NCBI GenBank assembly: GCA_029907255.1 | Contig: JARYMF010000002.1 | Span: forward strand, 124,001 to 188,000 | Direction: 5' to 3' | Length of the DNA: 64,000 nt | Source: Armatimonadota bacterium | GTDB lineage: Bacteria; Armatimonadota; UBA5829; DTJY01 | Part shown: one piece after another, positions 25,588 through 33,325 of the stretch | Layout of the letters: the number at the start of each line of letters is the position of its first letter | How positions within the stretch are numbered: the stretch's first letter is position 1 | Translations under genes and position numbers: made by a program | Notes under the pieces: model-generated | The model's database searches: none | The model's input: the letters and a program-made list of their open reading frames with translations, nothing else | What the model was told of the DNA's origin: nothing

Positions 25588-26484
25588 CTATAGATGTGTA
25601 GGCTCTTCTTTTTTCGCTATGAGCTCTGCTAGAATTGAATCAACTTTTCGAGGGCTTAGGCGAACTGCGCTGATTTCGTCGTCCATCTGTTTTATGATTT
25701 CCGAGGGCCGAACTTTAGCTGAAAGTTCGATAATAAGCGACCCATTCTGCTCGATTGCGGTAATTCCCTTGTGTTGCTGCATTTTTGCAATAGATTTGCC
25801 GGCCTCGATGGGTTGGATTATTAGCTTTTCGGGGCCAGTGGCGCTTCTAAGTTCGTCTAGGGTTCCGCAAGCAATCAATCTTCCTTCGTGTATCAATGCA
25901 ATGCGATCGCATATTTCGGCATCTTGTGGGCGGCTAGTTGCCATTAAAATTGTATGTTTCTTTGAAGCCCTGCGTGCTAGAAGATGTTCCCAAAGTCGTT
26001 CTCGCGTTGGCGGGTCAATGTCAGCCATTGGCTCATCGGCAAGAAGCACCTCTGAAGGTGAAAGCAGTGCTCTGGCAGCCTCGAGTTGCTTCAGCATCCC
26101 TTTGGAAAATGATATCGCTGGTTTGTTTCGCAGGTCATCAAGACCAACGAGCGATAGGATGTCTCTAATCATTGATCGTCGTTTGCGCCTTGGGATGCCG
26201 TATAAAGTTGCGCTAATCCATAGAGTTTCAAAAGGAGTAAGCTGGGGATCGACTGCTGGTTTTTCGAACCATATTGCCGGGGATGTGTTTGTGCTCATCG
26301 TTACTGTGCCAGCATCGGGTTTGATAATTCCAGCAAGGGAGTAGATGAGTGTCGTTTTCCCTGAGCCGGAAAATCCAAATATGCCGAACACTTCACTCTT
26401 ATAAACTTCGAGCGTAATCCCAGCGAGAGCGGTCCTAGTGCCGAATTGCTTTTTTATGTTCTCCGCTCTGATAATTTGCTGCAT
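25588..26484 (-). CDS. ABC transporter ATP-binding protein
   Basis: This 298-residue ATPase has Walker A GFSGSGKTT (about 36-44), a signature region of the FSKGMLKQLEAARAL type, Walker B EVLLADEP and an H-loop ATSRPQDAE lacking the usual TH pair. The C-terminal 80 residues form an extra domain as in CcmA/drug-export ABC-2 ATPases. It is followed by a very small membrane protein that could be the permease. Substrate unknown. Confidence 0.88.
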   Translation of the reverse strand: MQQIIRAENIKKQFGTRTALAGITLEVYKSEVFGIFGFSGSGKTTLIYSLAGIIKPDAGTVTMSTNTSPAIWFEKPAVDPQLTPFETLWISATLYGIPRRKRRSMIRDILSLVGLDDLRNKPAISFSKGMLKQLEAARALLSPSEVLLADEPMADIDPPTRERLWEHLLARRASKKHTILMATSRPQDAEICDRIALIHEGRLIACGTLDELRSATGPEKLIIQPIEAGKSIAKMQQHKGITAIEQNGSLIIELSAKVRPSEIIKQMDDEISAVRLSPRKVDSILAELIAKKEEPTHL

Positions 26485-26535
26485 CTTCTTTTTAAGGAAT
26501 ATGCTTTAAATTGTGGCATTGAGGCTGACTCACCG

Positions 26536-26564
26536 ATTATAACATTAGCGATTCGAATATACAA
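26536..26564 (-). promoter_or_regulatory. promoter for the ABC pair
   Basis: On the minus strand TTGTAT (26564-26559), a 17-base spacer and TATAAT (26541-26536) lie about 50 bases upstream of the ATPase start. Confidence 0.55.
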
Positions 26565-26682
26565 CGGCTACTTGACAAAGTTTTGGGTTTAATTTCTTTT
26601 TAAATTGGGGAGTTTTCCTAAAAAGAGGGATTGCTTCCTATTTTGTCAAATTAAGGATTAAAAAGCAAAGGAGGGAATTGTT

Positions 26683-28605
26683 GTGAGGAAGGAGTTATTG
26701 TTTGCGTTAGCAGCAATCTGCATCGCGGCGCTTGTTGCTGGATGCGGAGGCGGAGGCAACGGCGGAGCTCCAGGCACCTTATTAACGATTGGTGCCGATG
26801 TTTTTACTGGTGCCACAGCAGGTGTTGAGTCCGTTAGGGCAGATACTACTTTAATTGCCCCTCTTGATCCAGGGACATTGGTAGTGGCTTACGACTTCGA
26901 GACGGGCAAAGAGGTCGCGCGTGGAACGTTGGATTCCACTGGATGGTGCACCCTTAGAATCACACCCGGTCTAACTGTGGCTGTGGTGGCAACTGGCACT
27001 AGAAATGGCAAAAATTATAGATTTTCGACGATTATCCCTCAAGTGCCAGTAAACCCTGGCGAGTACGTCTTGAAGGCTGAGACAACAATAGCAGCAGAAG
27101 CAATCGCCCAGAAGTTCTTTAAGACAGGCACCCCGATTGATGAAGACACGTTTAATAAAGTTGTTGAAGCCGCACGTGCTTTTGTGCAAGCTCATGTAGA
27201 TGCCGATTATTCGCTGGAAGGCAATGTTATTGGTGGAACTGCTTTTGGAGCGAGCAATAGCCTTTCTGATGAGGTTAAGTCCGAAGTAGAAGATGAAATT
27301 CCAGGCACTATTGATGAAAAGCTTGTCATGGCGAAACAGGCGGTCCAGCAAATCAGAGAAGCTGGGGTGCCAATTGAAGCCATGGTGAGCCAAGAGCCAC
27401 AGGAAATCGAAAACATCTTCACCAACCAAGTTACGTCTAAGTACAGTGCGCTTTTCGACCGACTTTCCAAGCTCATTGTGCCTGCCATTTCAGGCAACAT
27501 GACTTATGGGGCATCTGAAAATATAAGTGTATTTGAGCTGACGATGGGCCAGGCATACAAGGCAACTGCAGGCTTGGACGGACGGTTGAGCCTAGAAAAT
27601 ACAACTGGCGGCGAAGCTGGCAAGATAATTATTTTCTACTCGGAGGCGCCAGCAGGTACTTACAGGCTTACTGCAACAAAGTCTGGAAGCACATGGACAG
27701 TAAAGCAAACACTGTCCAGCGACCCTGCGCAGGCATATATTGTTACCCTTCCTGAAATTCCCGAAACTGGGCCTGGTGCAAATCCATCGTTTACAGGGAC
27801 CGTCAGCCTTAAGGATTCAGTGTTTACCTCTCCGTTAACCTTCAATGGAACAATAAGTGCATCGGGACCAGATATGAACCATTATTCCCAGGTAGTCTTT
27901 CAAGGAAGCTTAGATACTCCCAATTTAGATGCCCAGGGTAGATTCCAGGCTAATTTCTTATCCAGTTTGCCAAGCGGTGCCAGCCCGGATGATTCCATCT
28001 ATGACTATTTAACCAGTGCTTCCATGACGAATGCGAGTATAACGGCGGCTGGTGGCGGTACAACCATCACGATTGGAGGGAATATCTCTATTTCGCAGGC
28101 GCTTGTAACCTCCAATGGATATCCAGATATGGTGGGCAAGCACGTGGAAATTTCAGGGTCTTACAGCAACAGTCATAGTGGCCTCAACTTTGAAGGCAAC
28201 ATATCGTTTGACAGAGCGAACCCTGAAGTTGATTTGGACGAGCCCAATGCAAGTGCGACACTTGTTCTGCATGGTGAACTGGTCCGCTCTGGCCACCCAA
28301 CATATTATGCCGATATGCGCTTCACATTGGCCAACAGCAAGATTACAAGTCAGATTGACTTAAGGGCTGGCAGCAACACTCTTGCTGGCACAGGGAGCTT
28401 GCAGCTAAGTGAAGGTGAGCCGACAAGCGGTTCGCTTACCCTAACGAACCAGAGCGGTGTGGAGTTTGCTATTTCAAGAAATGCGTCTGGCGTTCTATCA
28501 GGAACGGTGAAGGTTGGAGGCGAGACGAAAGCAAATATTACTATGGAAGGCAACATTCTAAAAATCACCTATACAGATGGAACGTTCGACGCTTTTGAGC
28601 TGTAG
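26683..28605 (+). CDS. large lipoprotein of unknown function
   Basis: The GTG start follows AAAGGAGGG. This 640-residue protein has a type II signal with lipobox LVAGC (Cys21), then a glycine-rich linker. Residues about 30-230 look like a carboxypeptidase-regulatory/adhesin-type N-terminal region (CTLRITPGLTVAVVATGTRNGKNYRFS). Residues about 300-640 are rich in Ser, Thr, Gly and Asn with repeated beta patterns (ITIGGNISISQA, VEISGSYSNSHSGL), as in autotransporter or AsmA-like beta-solenoids. It is probably anchored to the outer or inner membrane and exposed to the periplasm or surface. No enzyme motif was recognised. It ends at a strong terminator. Confidence 0.8.
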   Translation: MRKELLFALAAICIAALVAGCGGGGNGGAPGTLLTIGADVFTGATAGVESVRADTTLIAPLDPGTLVVAYDFETGKEVARGTLDSTGWCTLRITPGLTVAVVATGTRNGKNYRFSTIIPQVPVNPGEYVLKAETTIAAEAIAQKFFKTGTPIDEDTFNKVVEAARAFVQAHVDADYSLEGNVIGGTAFGASNSLSDEVKSEVEDEIPGTIDEKLVMAKQAVQQIREAGVPIEAMVSQEPQEIENIFTNQVTSKYSALFDRLSKLIVPAISGNMTYGASENISVFELTMGQAYKATAGLDGRLSLENTTGGEAGKIIIFYSEAPAGTYRLTATKSGSTWTVKQTLSSDPAQAYIVTLPEIPETGPGANPSFTGTVSLKDSVFTSPLTFNGTISASGPDMNHYSQVVFQGSLDTPNLDAQGRFQANFLSSLPSGASPDDSIYDYLTSASMTNASITAAGGGTTITIGGNISISQALVTSNGYPDMVGKHVEISGSYSNSHSGLNFEGNISFDRANPEVDLDEPNASATLVLHGELVRSGHPTYYADMRFTLANSKITSQIDLRAGSNTLAGTGSLQLSEGEPTSGSLTLTNQSGVEFAISRNASGVLSGTVKVGGETKANITMEGNILKITYTDGTFDAFEL

Positions 28606-28633
28606 AATAAAGTGTTCCCAAATTTAAAATATT

Positions 28634-28671
28634 GGCAGGGCGGGGTGACAAACTCGCCCTGCCTCCTTTTT
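28634..28671 (+). terminator. strong terminator after the lipoprotein gene
   Basis: GGCAGGGCG (28634-28642) pairs with CGCCCTGCC (28655-28663), followed by TCCTTTTTT. It lies only 18 bases before the preferred start of the next gene. That gene therefore needs read-through or a promoter inside the terminator region. Confidence 0.9.
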
Positions 28672-28689
28672 GCAGAATTTGGCGCCAAT

Positions 28690-29853
28690 ATGAGGTATTT
28701 TCGCGGAAGAGCTCTTAAATTTGCTTTCAGCATTTGCTTTATCTTGTGTTTAGCTTTTCTACCCCGACTTGAAAGCTTGGCTGCACCTTCGGTAAATCTC
28801 CCGGCTTTCTATGATGCCAATGACCTCTTTCAATTGTATTTCAAAGACTCGAAGGTTGATGACTTACACATTGTGGCGGGAGCAATGGCTTCCGGAACAA
28901 ACAATGTTGGCTCGCTTTGGGACGTTGGGAAGGAGAATCAACCGTCGAGAGTTTTTAGAAACAATAGCGCTTACGTTACCATAAGTACCAATAATTGGAT
29001 ACGCATTACTTCTCGCGAGTGGTGGGTTGGCTTCGGAAGGGGCAAGCGCGAGGAATACCGGGGTAATGGCGACGCGGCGCAACTTTGGATTGACCTAAAT
29101 TCCGGCGTAAATACCAAGCAGTCGTATGCCCCTTCTGTACAAAGCACTAGAATTTCAGGCGATTGGGTTGGCGTTGGGCGATATGTCGCCTTCAAAGCAG
29201 GTGACGTCCAAGGGACCGCCGAGATAGCATTTCGAAGCATTGATGCTGAGGAATATCTAGCTCGTAGCCTTGTGGGTAATGTTTCAGGTGAGGATTTTGA
29301 GGGGATGTTGAGAATCGAATCGTCGAATTCATCGCTGGGGAGCGTTAGGGGTAGGGGATGGTCTCTAGATGCCAGCGCTGGCTTCACAATTGGCAATCGT
29401 TGGATGGGCAAGTTCAGCGTGGAAGGTTTAGCTGGAAAAATTCGCTGGCGCGGATTGTTTGTTGACGACGGTTGGATTACTTCGCCCGGAGTATTCACCG
29501 ACCCAGAGGGCTTCTTGCATAATTGTGGTGGGATAAGCGGCGCGTCTTGGCGTGAGGATGCAACTCTTAAGATTAACCCATGTTGGCGTCTAGACCTTAT
29601 CCTGATTGGCAATCCTAATCTGCTAATTGGGGTAATTGGGCGACCGGGAGACCGCACTCTTCCCAGTGTAGGCGCCGCGTGGTCGCAAAGGACGCAGTGG
29701 CTGCCCTACTTCCGTTGTTACCCAACGCAAAGTCGCCTTGAAGTGGGGGCGGTTGGCAGAAGTTGGCAATTCCGCATATCTGGGGATGATTGGATTTTTT
29801 CTTCTCCCAAGCATGCTGAGATCGCCGTCTCAGCGGCGGCGATCTCATTCTAA
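28690..29853 (+). CDS. exported beta-rich protein of unknown function
   Basis: The preferred ATG is 28690. An in-frame extension to 28612 would run through the terminator hairpin and put 26 residues before the signal peptide. From 28690 the protein has 387 residues, a signal peptide ending near SLAAPS, and a mature part rich in Trp, Gly and alternating hydrophobic patterns. These are consistent with beta-sheets and possibly an outer-membrane barrel (for example WRGLFVDDGWITSPG). There is no clear ribosome-binding site. A hairpin (29818-29846) overlaps its last codons. It converges with a small exported-protein gene. Not recognised. Confidence 0.62.
   Translation: MRYFRGRALKFAFSICFILCLAFLPRLESLAAPSVNLPAFYDANDLFQLYFKDSKVDDLHIVAGAMASGTNNVGSLWDVGKENQPSRVFRNNSAYVTISTNNWIRITSREWWVGFGRGKREEYRGNGDAAQLWIDLNSGVNTKQSYAPSVQSTRISGDWVGVGRYVAFKAGDVQGTAEIAFRSIDAEEYLARSLVGNVSGEDFEGMLRIESSNSSLGSVRGRGWSLDASAGFTIGNRWMGKFSVEGLAGKIRWRGLFVDDGWITSPGVFTDPEGFLHNCGGISGASWREDATLKINPCWRLDLILIGNPNLLIGVIGRPGDRTLPSVGAAWSQRTQWLPYFRCYPTQSRLEVGAVGRSWQFRISGDDWIFSSPKHAEIAVSAAAISF
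29818..29846 (+). terminator. hairpin overlapping the 3' end of the exported-protein gene
   Basis: GAGATCGCCG (29818-29827) pairs with CGGCGATCTC (29837-29846) inside the last coding triplets. There is only a weak T-rich tail. It is a possible 3'-end or stability hairpin. Confidence 0.55.
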
Positions 29854-29930
29854 GCAAGGTAAAGCATGGGCTACTATAGCGATATCACGTTGAATAAGAA
29901 AATCATAAGCTGGTGCTTTACTGAAATAAT

Positions 29931-30377
29931 CTAAAGTCTCACGTCTATAATTGCGCTAACACCAACGCCGCTTACGCGTTTTAGATCCTTCACGACATCC
30001 TTTGACTCGACGGGTACAAGCGCTTTAATGCGGAACGTTCTGCCTGAAAAACTTGTTTCAAGCTGAGCGACTGCCTTGACTTTTTCAACGAGGTGTGCCG
30101 GTCCGCTTACTTGAGCAGCGCCTACATATCCTCCTTGGCCAATGCTGATAATAGGCACTACTTTAGTCCTGTCCTCAACACCGACACCTTTGTTCAGAGT
30201 AAGCTTGTTGATGGTGTTGTTTATTTCATCACTAAACTTGTCAACAAGAATTGCAATTCCAGCTCCTTTTAGGACGTCGCCAAGGTTTGCTCCAAATGCA
30301 GCCATTGTTCCGATAAAAATGCCGAAAAGAAGCAATCCTGCAAGGCCGGTGGCAAACAATCTGCTTTTGATTTTCAT
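29931..30377 (-). CDS. small exported protein of unknown function
   Basis: This 148-residue protein has a signal peptide (MKIKSRLFATGL to AAFGA, about 30 residues). The mature segment has a glycine-rich motif IGQGGYVGAAQVSGP (about 80) and a C-terminal VSGVGVSAIIDVRL. The ribosome-binding site GGAGGT is good. It lies downstream of the SLH gene terminator on the same strand, so it needs its own promoter. No family was recognised; periplasmic localisation is inferred. Confidence 0.7.
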   Translation of the reverse strand: MKIKSRLFATGLAGLLLFGIFIGTMAAFGANLGDVLKGAGIAILVDKFSDEINNTINKLTLNKGVGVEDRTKVVPIISIGQGGYVGAAQVSGPAHLVEKVKAVAQLETSFSGRTFRIKALVPVESKDVVKDLKRVSGVGVSAIIDVRL

Positions 30378-30448
30378 ATTAGCTACCTCCGGGAGTTAAA
30401 TGTGAAATCTACAAATGTATACGATGGATTTATGTGATAGTTACATGA

Positions 30449-30480
30449 AAAACCCCCGGAGCATCTACTCCGGGGGTTTT
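30449..30480. terminator. strong terminator after the SLH outer-membrane protein gene
   Basis: AAAACCCCCGGAG (30449-30461) pairs with CTCCGGGGGTTTT (30468-30480) around a six-base loop. On the minus strand it ends the SLH transcript 24 bases after the stop codon. Confidence 0.93.
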
Positions 30481-30503
30481 GTTGCTTAATTTAGGCAGCG
30501 CCC

Positions 30504-32300
30504 TTAGAACTTGAGCTGGAACTGGGCAGCAGCCTTGCCACCGCGGTAGTCGCTGCCTGCGGTGCCATAAGGAGAAGGCACACCCTGCTCATACTCAATG
30601 ATCTGGTAGAGCAGCTTCAGGCTCGCATTCGGATTAATCGAATGCCCAATACCGATGGAGATATATCTTTCCTCGGTATCGCTACCGGTTGCCGGCTCCC
30701 AGTTCACTTGCTCCCAACCTAGATCGATTGTATTGGCAGAAGTTAGACCATACTTCAGTCCAGCTCGCCAGTACGTAATCTTGTCTAGGCCAGAAGCGCT
30801 AACAACTGCGCCCTGGCTGATGGCGCTGCGGCCAGTGACTGCTACGGCATCGTCGCTCGGCTCGAGGAACTGTCCCTCGGCGGAAAGGCTGATCTTTGAG
30901 GTCAGCGTGTAGTTCAGGCTTGCCATCGGCCCTTCGACGTTCGTGAGGTTCACAGCACGACCCAGCCTGGACCAGTAGCCCGGGGCATTGTAGCTCGCTT
31001 CGATGGTGGAGAATCCACCAGCTATGGCGAGGTTCCCGGTCTGCCAGCACAGCTTGGCATTCCAAGCTGTGTTATCGTCGTCCAGTGCAGGATTGACTGC
31101 TGTCAGCGTATCGTTGGGGTCGGTCTGTGCCCATTCGGCTGCAAGACCGAGATTGCCGAATGTTAGGTTCACGTCGGCGCCGAATATCTGCTCACGACCA
31201 ACTGACGGAGCAAGGCCAGCCTGGTAGTATGTCAAGCCGAGGTTGTTGCCCTCTGAAATGCCAATGACGGCCCTTGCGCCACCAAGCTGTGATACTTCGA
31301 TGTCACCCTGAAGATCAGGAGTGATTAGGTCGGCGACGCTGCTCACAGCCTTGCCAGCAAATGCAGTAAGTGCAACCTTGCCGAGGTTGAAGGTCGCGCT
31401 TCCACCATCGAGCAAGTAGTTGCCCGAGTCGAGGATGCTGACGTTGGTGTAGCTGTCAGGGTCCACGAACTTCATGGTCAACGGTGTGAGCTGGAGTGGG
31501 AATCGCCCGACCAACAGCTGGGTGGTGCCGAGAGGCCCGAGCTTCATCGCTCCGTCAAAATATGCATTCCAGAGCGTGAAGTCATCCACCGAGCCAATTG
31601 CGTAGTTCAGGTAGTCTCCGGCAACTACTAGGGCCTTGACTGCCTGAGCATCGCTCACCCTGCCCGTGATTCCGAGCTCGAAGTCCGGCAGGAATCTTGA
31701 ATTGGCAAGTGGGTTGTCAGGCGTTGCGGCGCCCTGAACACCTAACAGTCTGCTGTCTCTGTCTACAGCAGCGCCTTCGTTCACGACATCGCCCAGGGCG
31801 ATCGCGTTGGCCTCACCTGTCAGCCTGACGCGGCCTACCTCAGCTTCGAGAGCCGAGACGCGCTCGTTAAGCGCTGCCACGTCTCTGCGGACAGCTTCTA
31901 CATCCACGCCTAAAGCGGCAAGCTCATCGCGGAACTCGTCAACGAGCTTCTTTAGTGCCGCCAGCTCTTCAGCTCCGACGCCAGGCTTACCCTCAGGTCC
32001 TGGAGGTCCAGCAGGTCCGGCAGGTCCCGGAGGTCCCTGAACTCCTCCCGCGGCAGTCGCCTTCTCGACGATTGCTGGGATGGCTCTCGCCAATGCCTCA
32101 GCAAACTCGTAGCGGGTCATGGCGCGCTTCCCTGCAAATGTGCCGTCAGGGTAGCCCACGATGATTCCCGCATCTACGAGCTGCTGGACAGCGTCGTATG
32201 CCCAGTGATCAGGCGGGACATCAGGAAATTCCTGAGCTAATGCTAGGCCCGCTGCACCGAAAATAACGGTAGCAGCAATCAGAATCGCTAGTTTTTTCAT
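30504..32300 (-). CDS. SLH / collagen-like / coiled-coil / beta-barrel outer-membrane protein
   Basis: This 598-residue protein has a signal peptide (1-22). One SLH domain follows (about 23-75: FPDVPPDHWAYDAV, then GYPDGTFAG and MTRYEFAEALAR). Next are eight Gly-X-Y triplets (86-109), a heptad-rich coiled coil (110-160), and about 430 residues of alternating patterns with a terminal phenylalanine (QFQLKF), as expected of an outer-membrane porin. SLH-barrel proteins of the OmpM/SlpA type tether the outer membrane to peptidoglycan-linked polymers in diderm Terrabacteria. The collagen-like spacer is unusual. The gene has a near-consensus promoter, a 233-base structured leader, a strong terminator and GC-rich codon use, all fitting very high expression. 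Confidence 0.92.
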   Translation of the reverse strand: MKKLAILIAATVIFGAAGLALAQEFPDVPPDHWAYDAVQQLVDAGIIVGYPDGTFAGKRAMTRYEFAEALARAIPAIVEKATAAGGVQGPPGPAGPAGPPGPEGKPGVGAEELAALKKLVDEFRDELAALGVDVEAVRRDVAALNERVSALEAEVGRVRLTGEANAIALGDVVNEGAAVDRDSRLLGVQGAATPDNPLANSRFLPDFELGITGRVSDAQAVKALVVAGDYLNYAIGSVDDFTLWNAYFDGAMKLGPLGTTQLLVGRFPLQLTPLTMKFVDPDSYTNVSILDSGNYLLDGGSATFNLGKVALTAFAGKAVSSVADLITPDLQGDIEVSQLGGARAVIGISEGNNLGLTYYQAGLAPSVGREQIFGADVNLTFGNLGLAAEWAQTDPNDTLTAVNPALDDDNTAWNAKLCWQTGNLAIAGGFSTIEASYNAPGYWSRLGRAVNLTNVEGPMASLNYTLTSKISLSAEGQFLEPSDDAVAVTGRSAISQGAVVSASGLDKITYWRAGLKYGLTSANTIDLGWEQVNWEPATGSDTEERYISIGIGHSINPNASLKLLYQIIEYEQGVPSPYGTAGSDYRGGKAAAQFQLKF

Positions 32301-32533
32301 TCACATCCTCCTTGAATGTGTTTTTGGTTTACTCGGCTGGAGGATGTTTTTTTAATTGACGGGTTTATAGCCGCAGGAAATTAGAGAGTATCCGTGTTTC
32401 CTCTCTGCTCCTTTGGTTTTATTTCCGTCCATCCTCCGGCCTATCTATCACCACAAGGTCTCTCACAGGCCATTCAAGGTATCCTTTTCACCTCCTTTCA
32501 AACCTGTGACCTCATAGTGTGATAGCCTAGCTA
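32301..32533 (-). promoter_or_regulatory. structured leader of the SLH gene with anti-SD and anti-anti-SD segments
   Basis: Read on the minus strand, an upstream segment GGCCGGAGGATG (32441-32430), a middle segment CATCCTCCAGCC (32346-32335) and the ribosome-binding region AGGAGGATG (32312-32304) are mutually complementary. The middle segment can pair with the upstream copy (11 of 12 pairs, extended by GACGG with CCGTC) or with the ribosome-binding site (8 pairs). The two pairings exclude each other, the logic of a riboswitch or ribosomal or protein-controlled attenuator. A local hairpin (GAGAG with CTCTC) sits between. No known riboswitch core was recognised. The middle and downstream parts hold no gene. 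Confidence 0.6.
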
Positions 32534-32539
32534 ACAAGC

Positions 32540-32568
32540 ATACTAGCAAAATTACCAGGTTTTGTCAA
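32540..32568 (-). promoter_or_regulatory. near-consensus promoter for the SLH gene
   Basis: On the minus strand TTGACA (32568-32563), a 17-base spacer and TAGTAT (32545-32540). An 8-bp inverted repeat AAGTTTTT/AAAAACTT (32581-32599) lies just upstream and could be an activator or UP-like site. Confidence 0.75.
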
Positions 32569-32658
32569 GGGCTAACTTATAAGTTTTTTCGAAAAACTTG
32601 TATTTGCCTGCAAGATTACCAAAATAAGCTCTTCTATACCTGTTATTTTCACCAGTTG

Positions 32659-32748
32659 CCGAATACTTATACGATGGCTTTGCCTCCTTGGTTACAGTGA
32701 TTTTTTGTTTGGGGATTTTTCCGTAAAGCCTCGATTAAGTATTATCGG
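32659..32748. repeat. long imperfect inverted repeat
   Basis: The left arm CCGAATACTTA (32659-32669), then CGA and GGCTTT, pairs with AAAGCC, TCG and TAAGTATTATCGG (right end 32736-32748). There is a two-base bulge and small internal loops, about 20 pairs in all. The TAAGTATTA core is the same as in the inverted repeat upstream of clpC (20242-20250). Confidence 0.5.
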
Positions 32749-32758
32749 CTAGGTAATT

Positions 32759-32854
32759 TTTACAGATTAGCCCGATTTGTATAATGTCCTTTTTGAGAAA
32801 CATTCAATCGCATAACTTAGCGCTTCTTAATAAATGTTGAGTTTCTCTTATTTT
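32759..32854 (+). ncRNA. candidate small RNA (promoter plus terminator-like hairpin)
   Basis: TTTACA (32759-32764) and TATAAT (32780-32785) with a 15-base spacer precede a hairpin: GAGAAAC and TCAA (32795-32807) pairing with TTGAGTTTCTC (32837-32847), followed by TTATTTT. The predicted transcript is about 60-65 bases. The spacing is short and no family is recognised, so this is tentative. Confidence 0.25.
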
Positions 32855-32935
32855 GACTACCCATCAAGTATTTTGGCTAAACATTTTTAGATTTTTGACG
32901 TGGGGTTGGGAGAAGGGGGTGGGTTTTGAAGCTAG

Positions 32936-33325
32936 TTACCGGTTTATGTAATCCTCTGCGAGGATTACAGCAACATAGTCATCGTACGGACGATTTGGTG
33001 TAAGCATGCCTCTTGGTATTAGGCGCAAGAGACCTTTTGGGGGATTCTCTTTGAAAAAACGCATTCGCGCGCGAAGAGTAGAATTCTCTTCATTGACAAG
33101 TTCAATTGGGAGATTTGTTTTGCTTTGAATGTTTTTAAGTAGAGTTGCACTGCCTGTTCCGGAACCTATAATGATGCAAGTGACACCATACTTTTGCAGA
33201 AGAGCGCCTACTTTGCTTGGTATCTCAGTTGTCTGTACCACTTCTTTGTGAAGGATGCCTGCTTCGCTCACCACAGCCAAACCACTTTTTTCGCGCCCAG
33301 GGTCAATTGAGAGTACTGTTCTCAT
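32936..33325 (-). CDS. YqgF/RuvX-like RNase H-fold protein
   Basis: This 129-residue protein begins MRTVLSIDPGREKSGLAVV, the first acidic strand of the RuvC/YqgF nuclease fold. It continues with IIIGSGTG, LVNEENSTLRAR (second acidic site) and a C-terminal DDYVAVILAEDY (third acidic site). YqgF/RuvX matures the 5' end of 16S rRNA, but this divergent form is linked to DUF3084 in several lineages and its job may differ. Its start overlaps the DUF3084 stop by four bases (ATGA), so translation is coupled. Confidence 0.8.
   Translation of the reverse strand: MRTVLSIDPGREKSGLAVVSEAGILHKEVVQTTEIPSKVGALLQKYGVTCIIIGSGTGSATLLKNIQSKTNLPIELVNEENSTLRARMRFFKENPPKGLLRLIPRGMLTPNRPYDDYVAVILAEDYINR

Larger units (their letters stand above)
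32600..32935. other. non-coding stretch with a long hairpin and a candidate small RNA
   Basis: No gene was found. The stretch holds an imperfect 90-base inverted repeat (32659-32748), then a plus-strand TATAAT (32780-32785) with a poor -35 region and a hairpin followed by TTATTTT (32795-32854). The remaining bases before the YqgF-like gene (about 32860-32935) show nothing I can name. Confidence 0.5.

Noticed and set aside
28612-28689. N-terminal extension of the exported protein gene
   Set aside because: It would place a strong terminator inside the coding sequence and residues ahead of the signal peptide.
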